64,000 bases of DNA from Cymbidium sinense (GCA_021442155.1 CM038229.1:91669716-91733715); one strand, 5' to 3'; shown: positions 45,901-59,506, counted from the first letter of the stretch. Numbers and translations: made by a program. Notes: a model not told the origin generated them from the letters alone.

Positions 45901-46728
45901 TTTTAGAATGTTACGTTCATCATCATTGATCAATCTCCTCCCTTCTTCTTCCTTGGTTTCTCTTCTTCTTATCTTCATTCCCCTCCGAAAGAGAGATGAA
46001 GACAAAAGAGAGAATGGAAAAAAAAGGGAGAAAATTCAATATCATGATGATTGCTTCTTTAACGGATCAATCAGAATATATCAAGCATAGCTTGCCAATC
46101 AAAAGGACATCAAGAGATCAAAGAGATCGAGTCCTTTCCGCTGTTTGGGATCACTGCTTGTTTGCCATAAGCCCTATCTCTAGGAGCATGGGTAGCGCAC
46201 CTATCTAGCTCAGCTAGTAGACCAATCGAAGCTTGGCTGGGGTTGCTGAAATGGAGTATACACGCATTTTCCTGATTGCTTTCAGAGAATTACAATTGCT
46301 CCTTCTACTCGACCACTCTTTTCTTTAGCCTCTCTCTATTCCCAGCATGTGTGTGGCCCGACCCATAAGGGCCATGTGGACTAGATGCATCATTCAAACA
46401 CGCCGCGTTTGACTGGGAAGGATCGAACCATTCATTCAAATCTTTCTGGCGAAAGTACAGATTTTCGAGAAGGAGCGGAAGGGCAAAGTTGGTTCAAATC
46501 ATTCTAATTAAACTTACCCCTATGAGTCAAAGACTCATTTTTCTATTATAATTGGAGGGGAGTGGGCATGGAATTTTTTGAGTTGGGATATGGCACCCTT
46601 TCAGTGTTTAGGCCGATTTAAAGTGAGTCACATGGCATACGCTTTCTGGCTTTCTAGCTCAAATGAAAGCCTTTTTAGATAGCTTTCTCTTGCACGCTTT
46701 TCCCTTAGATGGACACCACATAGAATCA
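45901..46728. other. Insert resembling plant mitochondrial DNA, with SSU rRNA-like stretch
   Basis: This block is visibly richer in G and C than its neighbours and has no similarity to the surrounding LTRs. On the reverse strand, 46,342-46,392 resembles the conserved part of organellar small-subunit rRNA: CAGCATGTGTGTGGCC and CCCATAAGGGCCATG parallel the strongly conserved CACGTGTGT and CATAAGGGCCATG segments of plant mitochondrial rrn18. The remaining sequence has the look of mitochondrial intergenic DNA (mixed composition, TCTTTCTGGC, CTAGCTCAGCTAG), but that part is inference. The frames 45,908-46,208 do not resemble known proteins. A nuclear mitochondrial insertion is the best explanation. 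Confidence 0.5.
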
Positions 46729-48089
46729 CAAGTGTACTTATTAGGGTGATTACATCGAAAGATATAGAAGTCACCACTCTACAATGGACCTAATCACCTA
46801 AATAAGGACTCCTAAGGACTTATGGATCTGTAGAATGATGTGCCAGAGATTCTTCCCCTATTTTATATGAAAAGTAAAGTAAGATTTATTTTAAACTGGG
46901 TTCATTAAGTTCCCTACAGGGGCAAGTCCCCATAGCTAATTACGTCCTAAGGAATGAGATTCCTCAGGAATACTCTCGATTAAGGTAAATGATTGTTGTC
47001 TCCAAAGATTTCAATAGGTTAGGACTATCAATCGATTGGTTTATTTTGAAAAATCAAGTGGGATCAATCAAGAGGAGGGAGTTATCGAAGCCAAATGAAA
47101 ACAAGTAGGGGATGCTTAAGATACTAGGAAGCCTAGTAAGCATCCCAAACTATCCTATGGTTGGGGTTTATATTTTTGAAATTGAATTAATTTGTTTGAG
47201 TTGAATTTTTCATTAGAATTGTAGGGCTTATGATTCCATAATACAAGGTTGTGTAAATGCCTAAGAGGTGAGAATTTAAGCTTATGGCCCATAGAAGGGA
47301 AAAGCAATCTCAGAACCTAAATCTAGAGAGCTTTGGCAAGGGCCAAAAGCACGACCTAAACCAAAAGCGAAAATGGGTATTTATTCTGCCTCTTCAAGAG
47401 AGGAAAAACCACCCGACTACTTGGACTTACAACTTCATGGGGGGAGGCTGCCAACTAACTCCTCCTACGATTTTAAATTCATATAGAACGTCTTATGCTT
47501 TATGCAAGATAGCTAGGCTATTATTTATTTAGAAAGAGACTAAGTCCTTAAACTCACTCCCTAAAGAGACTAGATCATGGAAGGGCATTCTTCAAATGAC
47601 CTAAATCTAATGCAAATCATGTTATATGTTATTTTCATTTTTGGACTATCATTTGACTTAAGCTTATAGGATTCATATGTCTAATGCAAGAGAAGTAAGA
47701 TTATTGGCTAAAATTAGTGTGAAGGGAGGAGGTGTGTTTCCACCATGGCTCTCAAAGGTAAGCCAAGTTTCTCTAGCAAAGTTGTAAGCCCTCCAATCAA
47801 GAGTGAAAATAAGATGCATTTGTGCATAACATTATAAAAGAAGTACTCATCTAGCTAAGGGATTACTAATTCTTTTATATTGATTTTTAGCTTAAGCTTT
47901 AAGTGAGGTTATGAGTTCTTTATTTTAATTTTGAATTGTTAAATTTGGTAGAAGATTTATTTTTTTCTAAGAGCCTAATCCATATCTAGACCATACATCA
48001 AGTAAGAAAGAAACTAGAAAAAGGATGTCATTTTTATGCACAAGCTAAACAAATCATCAATCAATCTATAAAGCTAACATAAAAGAATA

Positions 48090-48398
48090 AGAGGTCATTT
48101 GGGGTTGGGCACCACTACACAAACTTGAAAATAAATTGGGTAGCCAAGCTCGACCCTTATATAACCCAAATTACAAAATGAATTAAATACAATCAAGCAA
48201 GGAATTCATTATTATGGGGGTTTCCAAGCTTCATTTCTTCTTTCTTCTTTTCTTCTTTCTTCATTCTTCTTCTTTTCTTCTTTGGTTCCTTCTTTTGGAT
48301 GGTTGGAATGTGGTTGTTCCAAAGGCTTCACATGGTACATAAGATGAGATCTTATGACCATTGCTCATCCCAATCCCCCATAACAATCATTCCAAAAT

Positions 48399-48477
<79 letters not shown>

Positions 48478-49165
48478 ATCTAACTAAAAAAATAGAGATT
48501 AGCTAAACAAATAATACAAACTCCAAGCATGTATATTGAACTTACCACCCCATAGATGGGTACTCAAGTCAACCTGGCCTATTGGATTATGATTAGGCGT
48601 ATAAACACCTGCATAGCAAAAGCAGTTATATTTTTATTTATTACAGCGTCCCTTAAGCACATTCCCTGCAGAAAATAATGATAAGACTAAATCATCCTAC
48701 CATTCATTCTATGCACATTCACCCTAACATCCACACTAAAATATAATATCACAAAACAAAAGCAAGCATCAAATCATGCATCGCCCTAACCTAAAGCTAG
48801 AAGTGGTGACTTAGCCTAATGTGTGTGCTTTTAAGGTTTGTGTGGTATGCTTAACTATGGCTTTATGTTAGAGTTTTCTAAGTGTGAAGAGTGTTCAACT
48901 CAGACAAGGGTTTCATTTAAGTTATTTAGTTATTTGGGTTGATTTAATTTTGTATTTTGATTAGGTTCAAGTGAATCCTATAATTAATTACTAAGTGTTA
49001 TAAAGAGAAGGGAAAGAGAAGAGAACTTCTCTTTCCTTCCCTACCTTAAGTGATTTCTAAAGTAGATTCATGTTTTAGTTTTGTTTAATGAATGTCTTAT
49101 TATGTGTTTTAATTAAACCTAAGTTTAGATCAACTCTAAACAAACTTATTCAAAGAGAAAGGCAT
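48090..49165. other. ~1.1-kb segment present only in the element 2 LTR
   Basis: Sequence similarity to the element 1 5' LTR stops after AAAGAATAAGAGG (about 48,085; 37,553 in element 1) and resumes at GATTAA-TAAA-TGAACTA (about 49,170; 37,615). The segment holds a polypyrimidine tract (48,231-48,297, CTTCTTT-type), an (AT)n run, and unassigned sequence. It is either an insertion here or a deletion in element 1; the 3' LTR of element 1 is truncated and cannot decide. Confidence 0.65.
48401..48473. repeat. (TA)n microsatellite, 73 bp
   Basis: This is an uninterrupted TA run inside the element 2-specific LTR segment. Confidence 0.98.
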
Positions 49166-52100
49166 TTTAAGATTAAATAAAGTGAACTAGATTCACAAAA
49201 CACACATCACTTCATTTCTTTCCCAACATGTATAACATGCATATGAATAAATCCTAACCATATCTATACATACAAATGAAAGTGTTTAGTATACATTATG
49301 ATGAATGCTAAATGAGTTACTTAAGAAAATTTGAATGCTTATGATTATTAAGTAGAAAATGCGGTTCTTATCCAATTTTCGCATGCACATATGAATGTAT
49401 AAAAGACATAAGTGAGTATGGTGCCATTGTTAGCACTAGGGGTGTAAGGTATAATACCTACTTAGGACTACTTAAAGCCAACCCCGGGGTTGTCTAGACT
49501 AATATTCCACTTTCCTTAAATATAAGTATATGTACAAAAGAAATGAATGGAAAAGAAGAGATGCAAAAAGTTTGTATTTATATTTTGGATTTACTTATGC
49601 AATTTATATGTGTAAATGTAAGGATCCTTCTTAAGTTATAACATGGGAGAGAATAAGAGTAGATTTTAAGCAAGTGTTATATTCTTTTAAAAGAATTATA
49701 CACTTTGCACATCTTATTCAAATCCATCCAGGAAAGAAAGGAAACAAACATAAGACGCATTTCTATATTCACATGCAAACTTATAAATAAAGTATAAGTA
49801 GCACACTTTCAGTTTTGGGTAATTTATTCATATATTTTGAAATTAATTTGGATTTAATAGTGATAATAGCCATTGATATTCCTAACTTAAGCCAAAACAT
49901 GCAAGTTTGACATAAAAGAAATATTTTATATTTAATTTGATTTTTGAAAAGCATGAATGCATGAAATTCATATGACATTCAAATTTAGCATGCTAGTGAA
50001 GAAATAAAGTGATGAAAGCAAGTAAATACATTCACCCTAATTAATTCCTAAAGACAATCTTATGAAATAATAAAGCTTAAAGAAAATCAAATTACTTTTA
50101 AGGAAGGTTTAATTTTGTTTTAAGTTTGATTTAATTTGAAAGATGTAAAATGAGTTTGCTATTCCTAACCCATTCCCACATATGTATAATATTTAACTTT
50201 AATTTTTAGATGATTATATCTTAATCAAATGATTACGAGCAAATTAGATGGCAAAAATCTCACAAGGAATTTAAATTTGTAATGCACCTAGGAAAAAAGG
50301 GGCCTAATGCAATTTGTCTCATGATTAATGACTAATTAAACTAAGGGGTTCAAGCTTAAGTACTTTCAAAATCCCTCTCACATATGAGTTTGTTTTTGAT
50401 TTCCTTAATTGTACTTAGGCTCTTGAATACCTAAGCATCTACCCAAGATAGATTAATTAAGTTCTGAAAAGTTTTAGAATTTTATGAAATTAATTAATTG
50501 TGAAATTAGTGAATTAACCCTTAATTAAGTGAGGATTAAGGAAGAAAAAGGGGGTTCAAGGGATAGCTTAGAGGAAATGCCCCAAAAGTATTCCCTAAAC
50601 TTCCTATACATTTAAATAGACCTTAATAAAGTCAATCAGAGGGTTAAACCACTAATTACAACCTTAATTAATCTTAATTACATTAAGGGAGTGATTAAGA
50701 AATAAACTAACAATTCCCCAAATTAAACCACCAATAAATCCCAAGAAAATTCAGGGAGGCAGAAGTCATCCCCAAGAATGCACTTAAGAAGTTTGGAAAT
50801 AATTAGTGGATTAATTAAAGGGTAATTAGTAAAATAATGTTCCTAATAAAACCCAAAATCAAATAAAGACATTGTTAAAAATTCATTAAAATTAATTTTA
50901 GAATATTCCCCATTCCATTATCTATCCAAAGCAATTTATTTCAAATTTTTTTGATTTTTCTATGTTAAGATATGAATTTAAGAAGTTTAGGTGATTAATT
51001 AGGCAATTAAATAATCCTTAATCATATAATTAATCCCATCGACGCCATGTGTGCTACTGACGCGGCACGCCCTTTACACATGGTGTGATAGGATTGGGTA
51101 CTTAACCCATCACATCATTGCACCACGTCAGCGGCGACGCTATGCGCTTTCTCCTCAGCTTTCTGATCAAGGATCGAACAGTTGAGATTAAAGCCGTGGA
51201 TCAGAGAGAGAAAAATTGGGAGGCTATGTGTTTTGATCTCAACCATCGATCCAAAATGCATGGATGGATGACCAGAGATTCATCCCTACCCCTCTATTTA
51301 AAACGGAGGTCGTCCATCTTTGAGACCATGATCCGAGCTCGATTGAGCTCGGATTGGATTTAAAATTAACCCACACTATCTAAGCATGAGTACAAGCATA
51401 TCTAATGGCTAGATCAACCTAGGATTGAAATCCACTTCACAAAGGACCAATATACATTGAACTTAAGCTTAAAAAAATGGAATACCTCACCGGAGGTGAT
51501 TGTCGGCGCTCGAATCCCTTGGAGAAGCTTCGTTTGGTTGAGACGAAGCTTTACTGAAGGTTTGAGCTCTTGAAATTGAGTGGATGCTTCTATGGATCAA
51601 CTCCTTCTTGCTTTTAGCTTGACCTTGATCAAATTGGATCCCCTTTGACTTTGGAGCTTGGGAAAGAGTTTGGGCAAGTTTGACTTGGCCCTCTGAAGGA
51701 GCTTGAAGAAGGAATTGAGTAGGTTTTGAATGTGGAGCAAATTGGCTTTTCAATATAGCTCGCCTATTTTCAAGCTTTGAAAACTGAGAATGGAGTTTTT
51801 CAAACTCTCTCTAGGAAGCTTAGGAAGACTCTCTAAAGCTTGCTTTGAGTTCCTATGCTTCAATCGATTGAGGGAGAGTGAAAATTGAATTAAATTAGGG
51901 GGAGTATATCTCCCCCTTAGGCAATCGGATGGCCGAGCATGGGCTTGCCATTTTTGATTAATTGACCATATGCCATCAGTTTGTTAGGTTATTTAGGATG
52001 TCCTTGAATTCGATTTTGGCCAGGGAGTGGGATGGTGAACTCCCCATGTGCTTCAATTAAGTGTAAGCATGATTCCCATATGGCCATTTCAAAGCATGTG

Positions 52101-54244
52101 CTCAGTTTGGCCATTGGGCTAGGCCATACCCATTGGGTTGGGTGCACCACTCTTCCTAGTGTTCACTTGATCCACTAAGAGAGTGCCAAGTAGGTATGGA
52201 GAGGATTTGACCAAATTCCAAATGAATTTGGCCAAAATTTACCCTATGGCCTAGAAGTAAAAGTGGTCATTTGGGTGAGTTTTGAATTTGGGTATGTTTG
52301 TTATGTTGAGAAAATAGGTTTGGCCAATTTTTGTCAAATTTGGAGTTGGTTTGATGTGATTTGGCTCATGTTGACTCATTTAGGTCAAAATGGGTGAACT
52401 GGATACCAAATGGCCAAATTGGGTCAAACCAAGGGTTCGGTCAAGTTCATATGACCAATTGAAATGTTTTGGTGGATTTGGTTTGATTCAATTTGGTTTA
52501 GGTTTGAATTTGGTTCATTTGATTTCATTTAGGTCAAATGGGTCAAGTTGACCAATTTGACCCATTTGACCTATTTGAGCTAGGTCATGGGTAGGTTTAG
52601 GTTTGGTTGGTCATATGAAAGGGATTAGTATCTTTATTTCCAATCAATTTTGGTTAAGTTTGAATTTGGCTCAATTTGACTCTTTAGGTCAAGTTGGGTT
52701 CATGGTCAATTGGGCTACGTTAGGTCTAGTTGGCCAATTGGGGATTTGGTCAAGTTCAACAATCATTTTGGAATGAATTTAACCCATTAGTTTCAATCAA
52801 TTTGGCTTAGATCAAGTTTTGACATATTTTGACTTTTTAGGTCAAGTTGGGTCAACTTGGGTCAAGTGGCCAATTGGGTTAGGTTAGGCTCAAATGTTGA
52901 CTTGGTCAAGTTCAAACATTGATCACGAATGAACTTAGATTAATGATTTCAATCAATTTGACCTATGATGGATTTTGGCTATGTTGAGTTTCATTTTGGC
53001 TAAGTGTTGACTTGGTCAACCCTTAGGTTTGACTTAGTTTGACCCAATTTTAGTGATTGATCATGTAATGGTGATTGTTGATCATGATGATAGGTTCAGG
53101 TGGGCTTGGTTCAATCCAATTTGGTTAGGATTAGAATTTGGCTCATAAGGGGTACTTTAGTTTACTTTGGGTCAAGTGAGCCTAAGTGGGTTAAATGGCT
53201 TAGTCAAAGATTGATTAGAGTTTGATTAAACTTGTTTATGGACTTATGATTGAAATATAAATCCATTTGCAAGTGATTTGAAGTCAAATGGGTTTTGATC
53301 CATTTGACAATTTCATGTTTAAAAGAAGAACATGAATGGATTTACAGTTTGATTTTTGAATTGAGTTTTGATTCGCTAATTGAAGTTTGTATTTATATTT
53401 GGAATCATGATTATAGTATTGATTGAATCATGATGAAAAATCAAGGGTTTGGCATGATTTGAAGTTGATTTGGCTAAGTTCAAGATTTTGACTTGAAAGG
53501 CTTAGGTTGAATTTTGATTGATTTTGATTGATTTTGATTGATTTTTAGAGTTGGTTTTGATTGTTTGAATTTATATTTCATTTATATATGTGATATAAAT
53601 GAGAATATAAATAGGTTATGAGAAAATTTCAAAGATTTGAAGTGATTTGAACATGATCTAGGCTAAGTCCTTAAGAGAAAATCAAAGTGACTTAGGAAAG
53701 ATTTGTGAATTTGGATTTGACTTTTGGATTTAGTTTGATTGATTTGAATTTATGTTTCATTTATATGTATGAAAATAAATGAGAATATAAATGAGTTATG
53801 ATAAAATTTTATGACTTTGAATTGATTTGAAGATGATTTAGGCTAAGTCCTTAAGAGGGGATTAAAAGACTTAGGAAATATTTTGAACTTGGAATTTCAA
53901 TCATGGGTTTCAATCACAAATTTCAATCTTGTGATATTGATTTGAGTTTATAGAAAATCAAATAAGATTGATTTGGAGTTTGGGAAAATCAATTAGGATT
54001 GATTTGGAGCTTAACTTGAAGGAAGGAAGGTGAGGAATGGTTCAAGCTAAGGGTAGTCAAAATTTTCTAACACCCCTAAGGTATGACATATTCCTATGGC
54101 TAACCTTTCTAAGTCTCTAGGGCTAGGTTGAATGTCTACCTAATCACTAGATGTGTCTTAAGACGAAGTATCTCTTAAAGTCTAAGAGGAATCCTATGTC
54201 TAAGATGGAAGGGTTGAGAACTCATTATAAAAATGAGATCAACA

Positions 54245-57200
54245 AAGGGCGCCCAATAGGTGTGGGGTGACTGACAAGGAACACCGCACGTATTGGTGTT
54301 GACCAAAATGATCAATAACACTGAACGATCACTAGCACTAACAGAAACAATCTACTCCAAACCCAAGGTGTAGAAGGAATCCAAAACTTAGTGCAATGTG
54401 ATTCTACTTATGTCAAAGACATAAGAGAGAAAGAGGAATCCACTAGGGATAGAGTGAGTGAACCTTCCACTAGGGAAGCAGGTTCAAGTCATCCATAAAA
54501 AGATGAGAGGTTTGATTTTTGTCTGGGGAGAAATTTGATTTGTTTAATTAAGTTTCGCTAGGAAAGAGGGTTGAATATATTTCAATTTGTTGTTTGTTTA
54601 ATTTTGTTTACTTAGACTCCACCGGGGATGGAGAAGTGAACTCTCCAGTGGGGAGGCAATTTCTAGTCATCCACAAGGGAGGGGTTGTGAGATCCACTGA
54701 GAGATTATAATTCTAGATCCGCCGAGGGATTAGAAAGATTTGCATCTCACTAAGGAGAAGCAAAAGATTTTGATTCAGATTGATTGATTATTTTTTTTGT
54801 TTAGATTTGTTTTAGATTTTATATGGGCCCTGTTGATTTGCGATGGATCGCATTGAGTAGGAGCCACGGAGGCCTAGACCTAACTCAGATTTATCAATCT
54901 AAAGGGGTAGTCTACCAAAAACATAGTAGGACTAATCAACCAAAGGGATGCCTTTCGGTATGCAACAACTGTACTAGGAAAAAAGCATAGTAGACTTACA
55001 TCCTCTAAAGTAGGGACCAGTTGTTGGAGTAATCTATTGGCAAGGCAACAGATTGAACCCAACCTAGGGCTGACTATTGAGTGAATGTCGTTGGAAGACT
55101 TAGATCAACTCAAAGATAGTCAAAGATTATTTTTATTTTTAGATTTGTTTTGATTGGTCCCATTTATTTGTGATGAACTTCACTGAGTAGGGGTCATGGA
55201 GGCCTAGACCTAACTCAAACTTACCAATCCAAAGGGAGTAGCCTACTAACCATAAGGTAGGGTTATCCAAACAAGGGGATGCCTTTCAGTTTATAATGGT
55301 TAAGTCTTAATAAGAAAGCTTGGAGACTCACATCCTCTAGAAATTAGAAACCACTGGGGTGATCAATTGCTTTGGGCGACAAATCAAAACCAACCTAAGG
55401 CTAACCATTGAGTGAATGCCGCTAGAGGACTTAAATCAACTCAAAGATAGTCAAAATTAATTTCATTTTTAGATTTTTTTTGATGGATTCCATCGGTTTT
55501 GATGGATCACACTAGAAGGAGCTTATTTTAGCTAGACCTATCTTAGATTTCTTGGAAGGAGTAGCTTCGATTGAGGTGAACTATCCGACCAAAGGAGTGC
55601 CTTTCAGTTTGCAATGATCAATTCAAGGGAAGAAAGCTCAAGGACTCACATCTTCCACTACAAAAGATCAATAGAGTGATTGGTTGCTTTGGGCAATAAA
55701 TTAAACCTGACCTAAGGCTGCCCGTCAGTTTGCGACAATCATGATAGAAAGAATGCATCATAGTCTTACATCTTACAAAGCAAAATGTGTAACACCTTAT
55801 GGCGAAAGATTGAACGACTAAGGTGACGTGAGTACCACAGGGATTTATCTCAACTCAAGTAGTCAGCAATTCTATAGAGTTCTACTCACTAAAGATAAGA
55901 TGTCAGCTTGGGAAAAGTGACCCTTTGGGGGCTTGAATTCCTAATCTATAAGCGAATTAATTTATTTATTTATTTAGTTTATTTTAACATGGACCCTGTT
56001 AGTTTGTGAGGGATCACACTAAGAAGGAGCTTATATCAGCATAGACTTATCTCAGATTTACTGAACCAAAGGAGAATCTGTGCATCCGCTGAACAAATTC
56101 TCCAACCATAGGGGTGGTTATTAGGAAAAAGGGACTGTCCAATTCAAAAGTACACGGGTGGTGTCTAAATGGGGTCGCAAAGGATGTGATCCAAATAAAA
56201 TTCCTGTAGGGGATGGGACCACTAAAAGGCTTAATCCAAAACCTTGGAGAAGATGACATGGCTAGTCATATATCACATAAGTATTCGGTGTACAACTTGA
56301 GATGAAAGCACGGGGACTCATATCTGCCAATAGTGGTATACTCACTGAGTGAGTTGCTGTCAACATAACGAAGATCAACTAACCTAAGGTGTCCGTCGGT
56401 TTGTAACAATCAACCTAAGAAGAAAGCTCAGGGACTCACATCCTCCTATAGTGAAATTGATTGCTGGGATAGTCTATCTTCATCTCGATAGGTGTCATCC
56501 GACCTAGGGTGACTATTGAGTGAAACTCACTGGAGGACTTATATCAACTAAAATGTAGTCAAGAAGAAAGGAGCCTCTGGGGGACTTATCCTAAACCTCA
56601 AATATATTCATCCTAGTTAGCGTATGGTGGCTAGTTCAAGAAGAAAGCACAGGGACTCACATCTTCTTAAACAAAATCATGAGGGTAGCTTCTGGGTGAA
56701 ACTACCATACTAACAAGGTGCTCGTTGGTTTACAATGGTCAAGTTAAAAAGAAAGCGCAGGGACTCACATCATCTAACAAATGACCACTGGGGTGACATA
56801 CTAGTGAGGTAGTTTGAAGACCCGACCTAGAGCAGCTAATAAGTGAGTTCCACAGCGGGCTTGCTCCCACATCAAAATAGTCTAAGATAAAAGATTTGTG
56901 TTTATTTTGTGCATGTGTTAATAGGAATAGGATGCCTCTTAGGTTCTCTCACACCTATCCTAAACATGCTTGGGGATTTTGATGAAATGGTGCCACGGAT
57001 GGCAACCAAGAATTCCCATTAAGAAAGGATATTGTTGGGAGACTCTTACACCTAACTTAGTTATGCTAATCAAAATAGGATGCCTCTTGGGTTCTATCAC
57101 ACCTATTCTAAAGGGACAATGTTTGTGTTGTGAAGAGGGATAGGATCTGCTGGGGACTCTTACACCTACTCTAAACATGTGGGGTTCATGATAAATAAAA

Positions 57201-57276
57201 CAAAATGAAGAAGAAGATTTTGATGAAATAAAATTAGGTTTTTGTTGATTGATAGAATTATTTTCAAACATGATCT
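54245..57276 (-). other. Element 2 3' UTR with degenerate repeats
   Basis: It is colinear with 22,892-25,400 but about 500 bp longer. Units share GACTCACATC, GAGTGAATGCC and AGGACTTA-ATCAACTC, and occur near 54,990, 55,325, 55,640, 55,765, 56,310, 56,430, 56,655 and 56,760. The segment 54,550-54,780 (CCACTAGGGAAG, CCGAGGGATTAG) has no counterpart in element 1. Frames at 54,880-55,062, 56,047-56,259 and 56,960-57,271 are short and not conserved. Confidence 0.7.
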
Positions 57277-58260
57277 TTATGAATAATATTTCTTCAGATA
57301 GAGCCCATTAATTGGAAACACAGGGTGTTCTCCTTTACAATTAATGAGTTGATATGATCCTCTTTGGTAGGCCTTCTCTATAACATAGAGGCCTTCCCAA
57401 GTGAGTTCAAACTTTTCTCCCATCTTTTGACGAACAACAATTGGTCTCCTTAGGACTAACATAAGCTCTCCTACTTGGAAAGACCTAGGGCGGACTAGCT
57501 TGTTGTGAGCTTGAATCATTTTGGCTTTATAAAACTCAAGATTTTGGCAGGCCCGTAGGAGACTCTCCTCCAAACCTTCGAGCTCTTCTAACCAAAACTT
57601 TGCATTCTTCTCTATAGTGACCTTGTCACTCAATGATATCCTTAGTGATGGGAGTTGAACTTCTAAAAGTAGAATGGATTCAGACCCATACACTATGGAA
57701 AATGAGGTACATTAAGTTGGAGTTCAGTATGTGGTGTGGTAGGCCCACAAGGCTTCAACCAACTGCTCATTCCACCATCGCTTATTATCATCAAGAGTCT
57801 TCTTCAATATCTGGATGAGAGTTTTGTTGAATGCTTTTGCTAAGCCATTCGCTCTGGGGTAGTAGATGGTGGAGTATATCCAATCTATACCATGTATTCT
57901 GGCAAAGCTGTTGATCTTCATGCTTTTGAATGTAGTATCATTATTAGATATAATTTATCGAGGCACCCTGAACCTATATATGATATGATTCCTAAAGAAC
58001 TAGAACTCGTGCTGGGCTGTGACCTCTCTAGGTGGGATTGCCTTCGCCCATTTAGAAAAGTAATCAGCAGCAACTAAAATGAACCAGTGCCCCTTGGAAG
58101 AAGGAGGATCGATCGGACCCACAATGTCGGTACCCCAACACTCAAATGGCCATGAAGCTAATGTAGGGTGTAGAATAGAATGTTGGGTGGTTGGTGGAGG
58201 ACTACACCGTGCACCTGACACTGATAGCATCTTTTAGCTACATCCATATAGTATGTAATC
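57277..58260 (-). pseudogene. Element 2 integrase, broken; two catalytic residues changed
   Basis: The C-terminal 138 codons (57,693-57,277) are open: SFQVGELMLVLRRPIVVRQK, KFELTWEGLYVIEKAYQRGS, PINGLYLKKYYS at the end of pol. The core is read from 58,230: ECWGTDIVGPIDPPSSKGHW (first catalytic Asp present) and ADYFSKWAKAIPPREV, then a stop. Next comes IISNNDTTFKSM, where Asn stands at the second catalytic Asp, and YYPRANGLAKAFNKT, where Lys stands at the catalytic Glu. Element 1 keeps the Glu. The protein was thus inactive even apart from the stops. No chromodomain is seen. Confidence 0.85.
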
Positions 58261-58499
58261 ATCGAAGGCTAGTAGTATCCAAGTCACTTAATCTTTGTCT
58301 TCATCTTCAGATTGGATTGATGTGCTCCACATAGACCTGAATGTACCTCGGTTATAATGCCATGAGCTTCATGTTTGTCTAAACAGCATAACCACATTTG
58401 GTCAAAAGATCGGTGGTACAGGGTACCATCAATGAGAGCATAGGAGAGAACTCTCTGTTCCACCTGATGGGCTTATGACTTTTCTTGAGGTAATTTGCC

Positions 58500-59070
58500 A
58501 ATGTTCAAATAGTCTATGAACGGTTGCCTCCAATCTAGCTCCTCATCCTTTTTGGCAATGGCAACCTCCCCTTTAAGAGAAAGTCTTTTGATGAGTTCAT
58601 CATCAATAAGGGACAGGACTTATCTATTTTGGACCCTTACTGAAATGAACTCATCTTTTAGACATGCCAGTTCCTTGGCAAGTTTGGCCAAAGCATCTGC
58701 TACTGCATTCTTTACTTGGGAAACCTTGTAGATGGTGACCTCGAGAATCTGGGCCAACAGCTTCATGGTATACTCATGGTAATGATGAAGCTTGGGTTGA
58801 GAACCTTGTAAGACCCGACAATCGTTGATGACCAAGCGAGAATCCCAAAGATGTTGATGCTCTTGACATTATGATGGCTAACTCGGACAATCAAAGCCTC
58901 ATACTTCGGCTTCATTGTTGGTGCGGGGTTGGAAAGATAGTATGAAAATCTCATCACATCACGGTTTAGAGTTAAGAGAACTATTCTTACCCCTGTCTTT
59001 CCTGGGAGAATAGATCATGGTGCTTCCTATTTATGGAAAGAAGTTGCACCATCAAAATACATCTCCCATC
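58500..59070 (-). pseudogene. Element 2 second (archaeal-type) RNase H, frameshifted
   Basis: It starts with MYFDGAT (near 59,060; catalytic Asp), followed by MMRFSYYLSNPAPT and KYEALIV (catalytic Glu), then a shift just before the GDSRLVIND-type motif, which is present in another frame. The second half is open (58,835-58,620): PKLHHYHEYTMKLLAQILEV and KNAVADALAKLAKELA, with the final Asp retained. It is colinear with 26,473-27,063. Confidence 0.8.
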
Positions 59071-59248
59071 GGCGATTGTCAACCTCCCCTAAGTTCATGA
59101 TTTTTTCATCAGGGAGGTCATCACTAAGTAGAGAGTCAGGAGGAAGTGGGTGTGCTGTTAAGAAATTCGCTAGTGTTTATCCTTTTATCACACGGAGGGG
59201 TACGAATATGTTGTCAAACTGTGAGAGTATCTTGGACCAACGTGCCAA

Positions 59249-59506
59249 CTATCCGAATAACATTGTCCATGTCATGAGATACCGCAGTGGGTTTGTTCTG
59301 GAGATCAAGTTCACCTTATGAGAAAGCATATAATATTGTAGCTTTTGGGAAGCAAAGATCAAAGCAAAGCAGTGTTTCCCAATAGGTGGGTAGTTCACTT
59401 TAGTAGGAATCAGATGACGACTGAGGTAATATAGGACGTTCTCCTTCCCTTTGTCATTGGCTTGGGTAGCGAGAGAGTCATCCAATGTGTAGAGGATGAG
59501 TGGCAC
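59249..59506 (-). pseudogene. Element 2 first RNase H / RT connection
   Basis: The 85-codon frame reads PLILYTLDDSLATQANDKGK, ENVLYYLSRHLIPTKVNYPP and GKHCFALIFASQKLQYYMLS, the conserved segment after RT in gypsy elements (RNase H-like connection; usual form YLSR-L---E--Y-PIEK). It continues upstream in another frame to RT (to about 59,878). This part is deleted from element 1. Confidence 0.82.

Larger units (their letters stand above)
46729..54244 (-). mobile_element. Element 2 3' LTR, ~7.5 kb
   Basis: The right terminus is GATCAACA at 54,244. The left limit of similarity to the 5' LTR of element 1 is near 46,729 (AAGTGTACT, then GAAAGATA-GAAGTCACCAC); the outermost ~160 bp seen at 36,074-36,230 is missing. 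The LTR is longer than the others because of about 1.1 kb at 48,090-49,165. The GGTCAA-rich block (52,370-53,220) is retained, and only two AT-rich tandem units remain (53,574 and 53,751). Frames at 47,284-47,532, 49,781-49,978 and 51,118-51,363 are LTR sequence without protein similarity. Confidence 0.82.
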
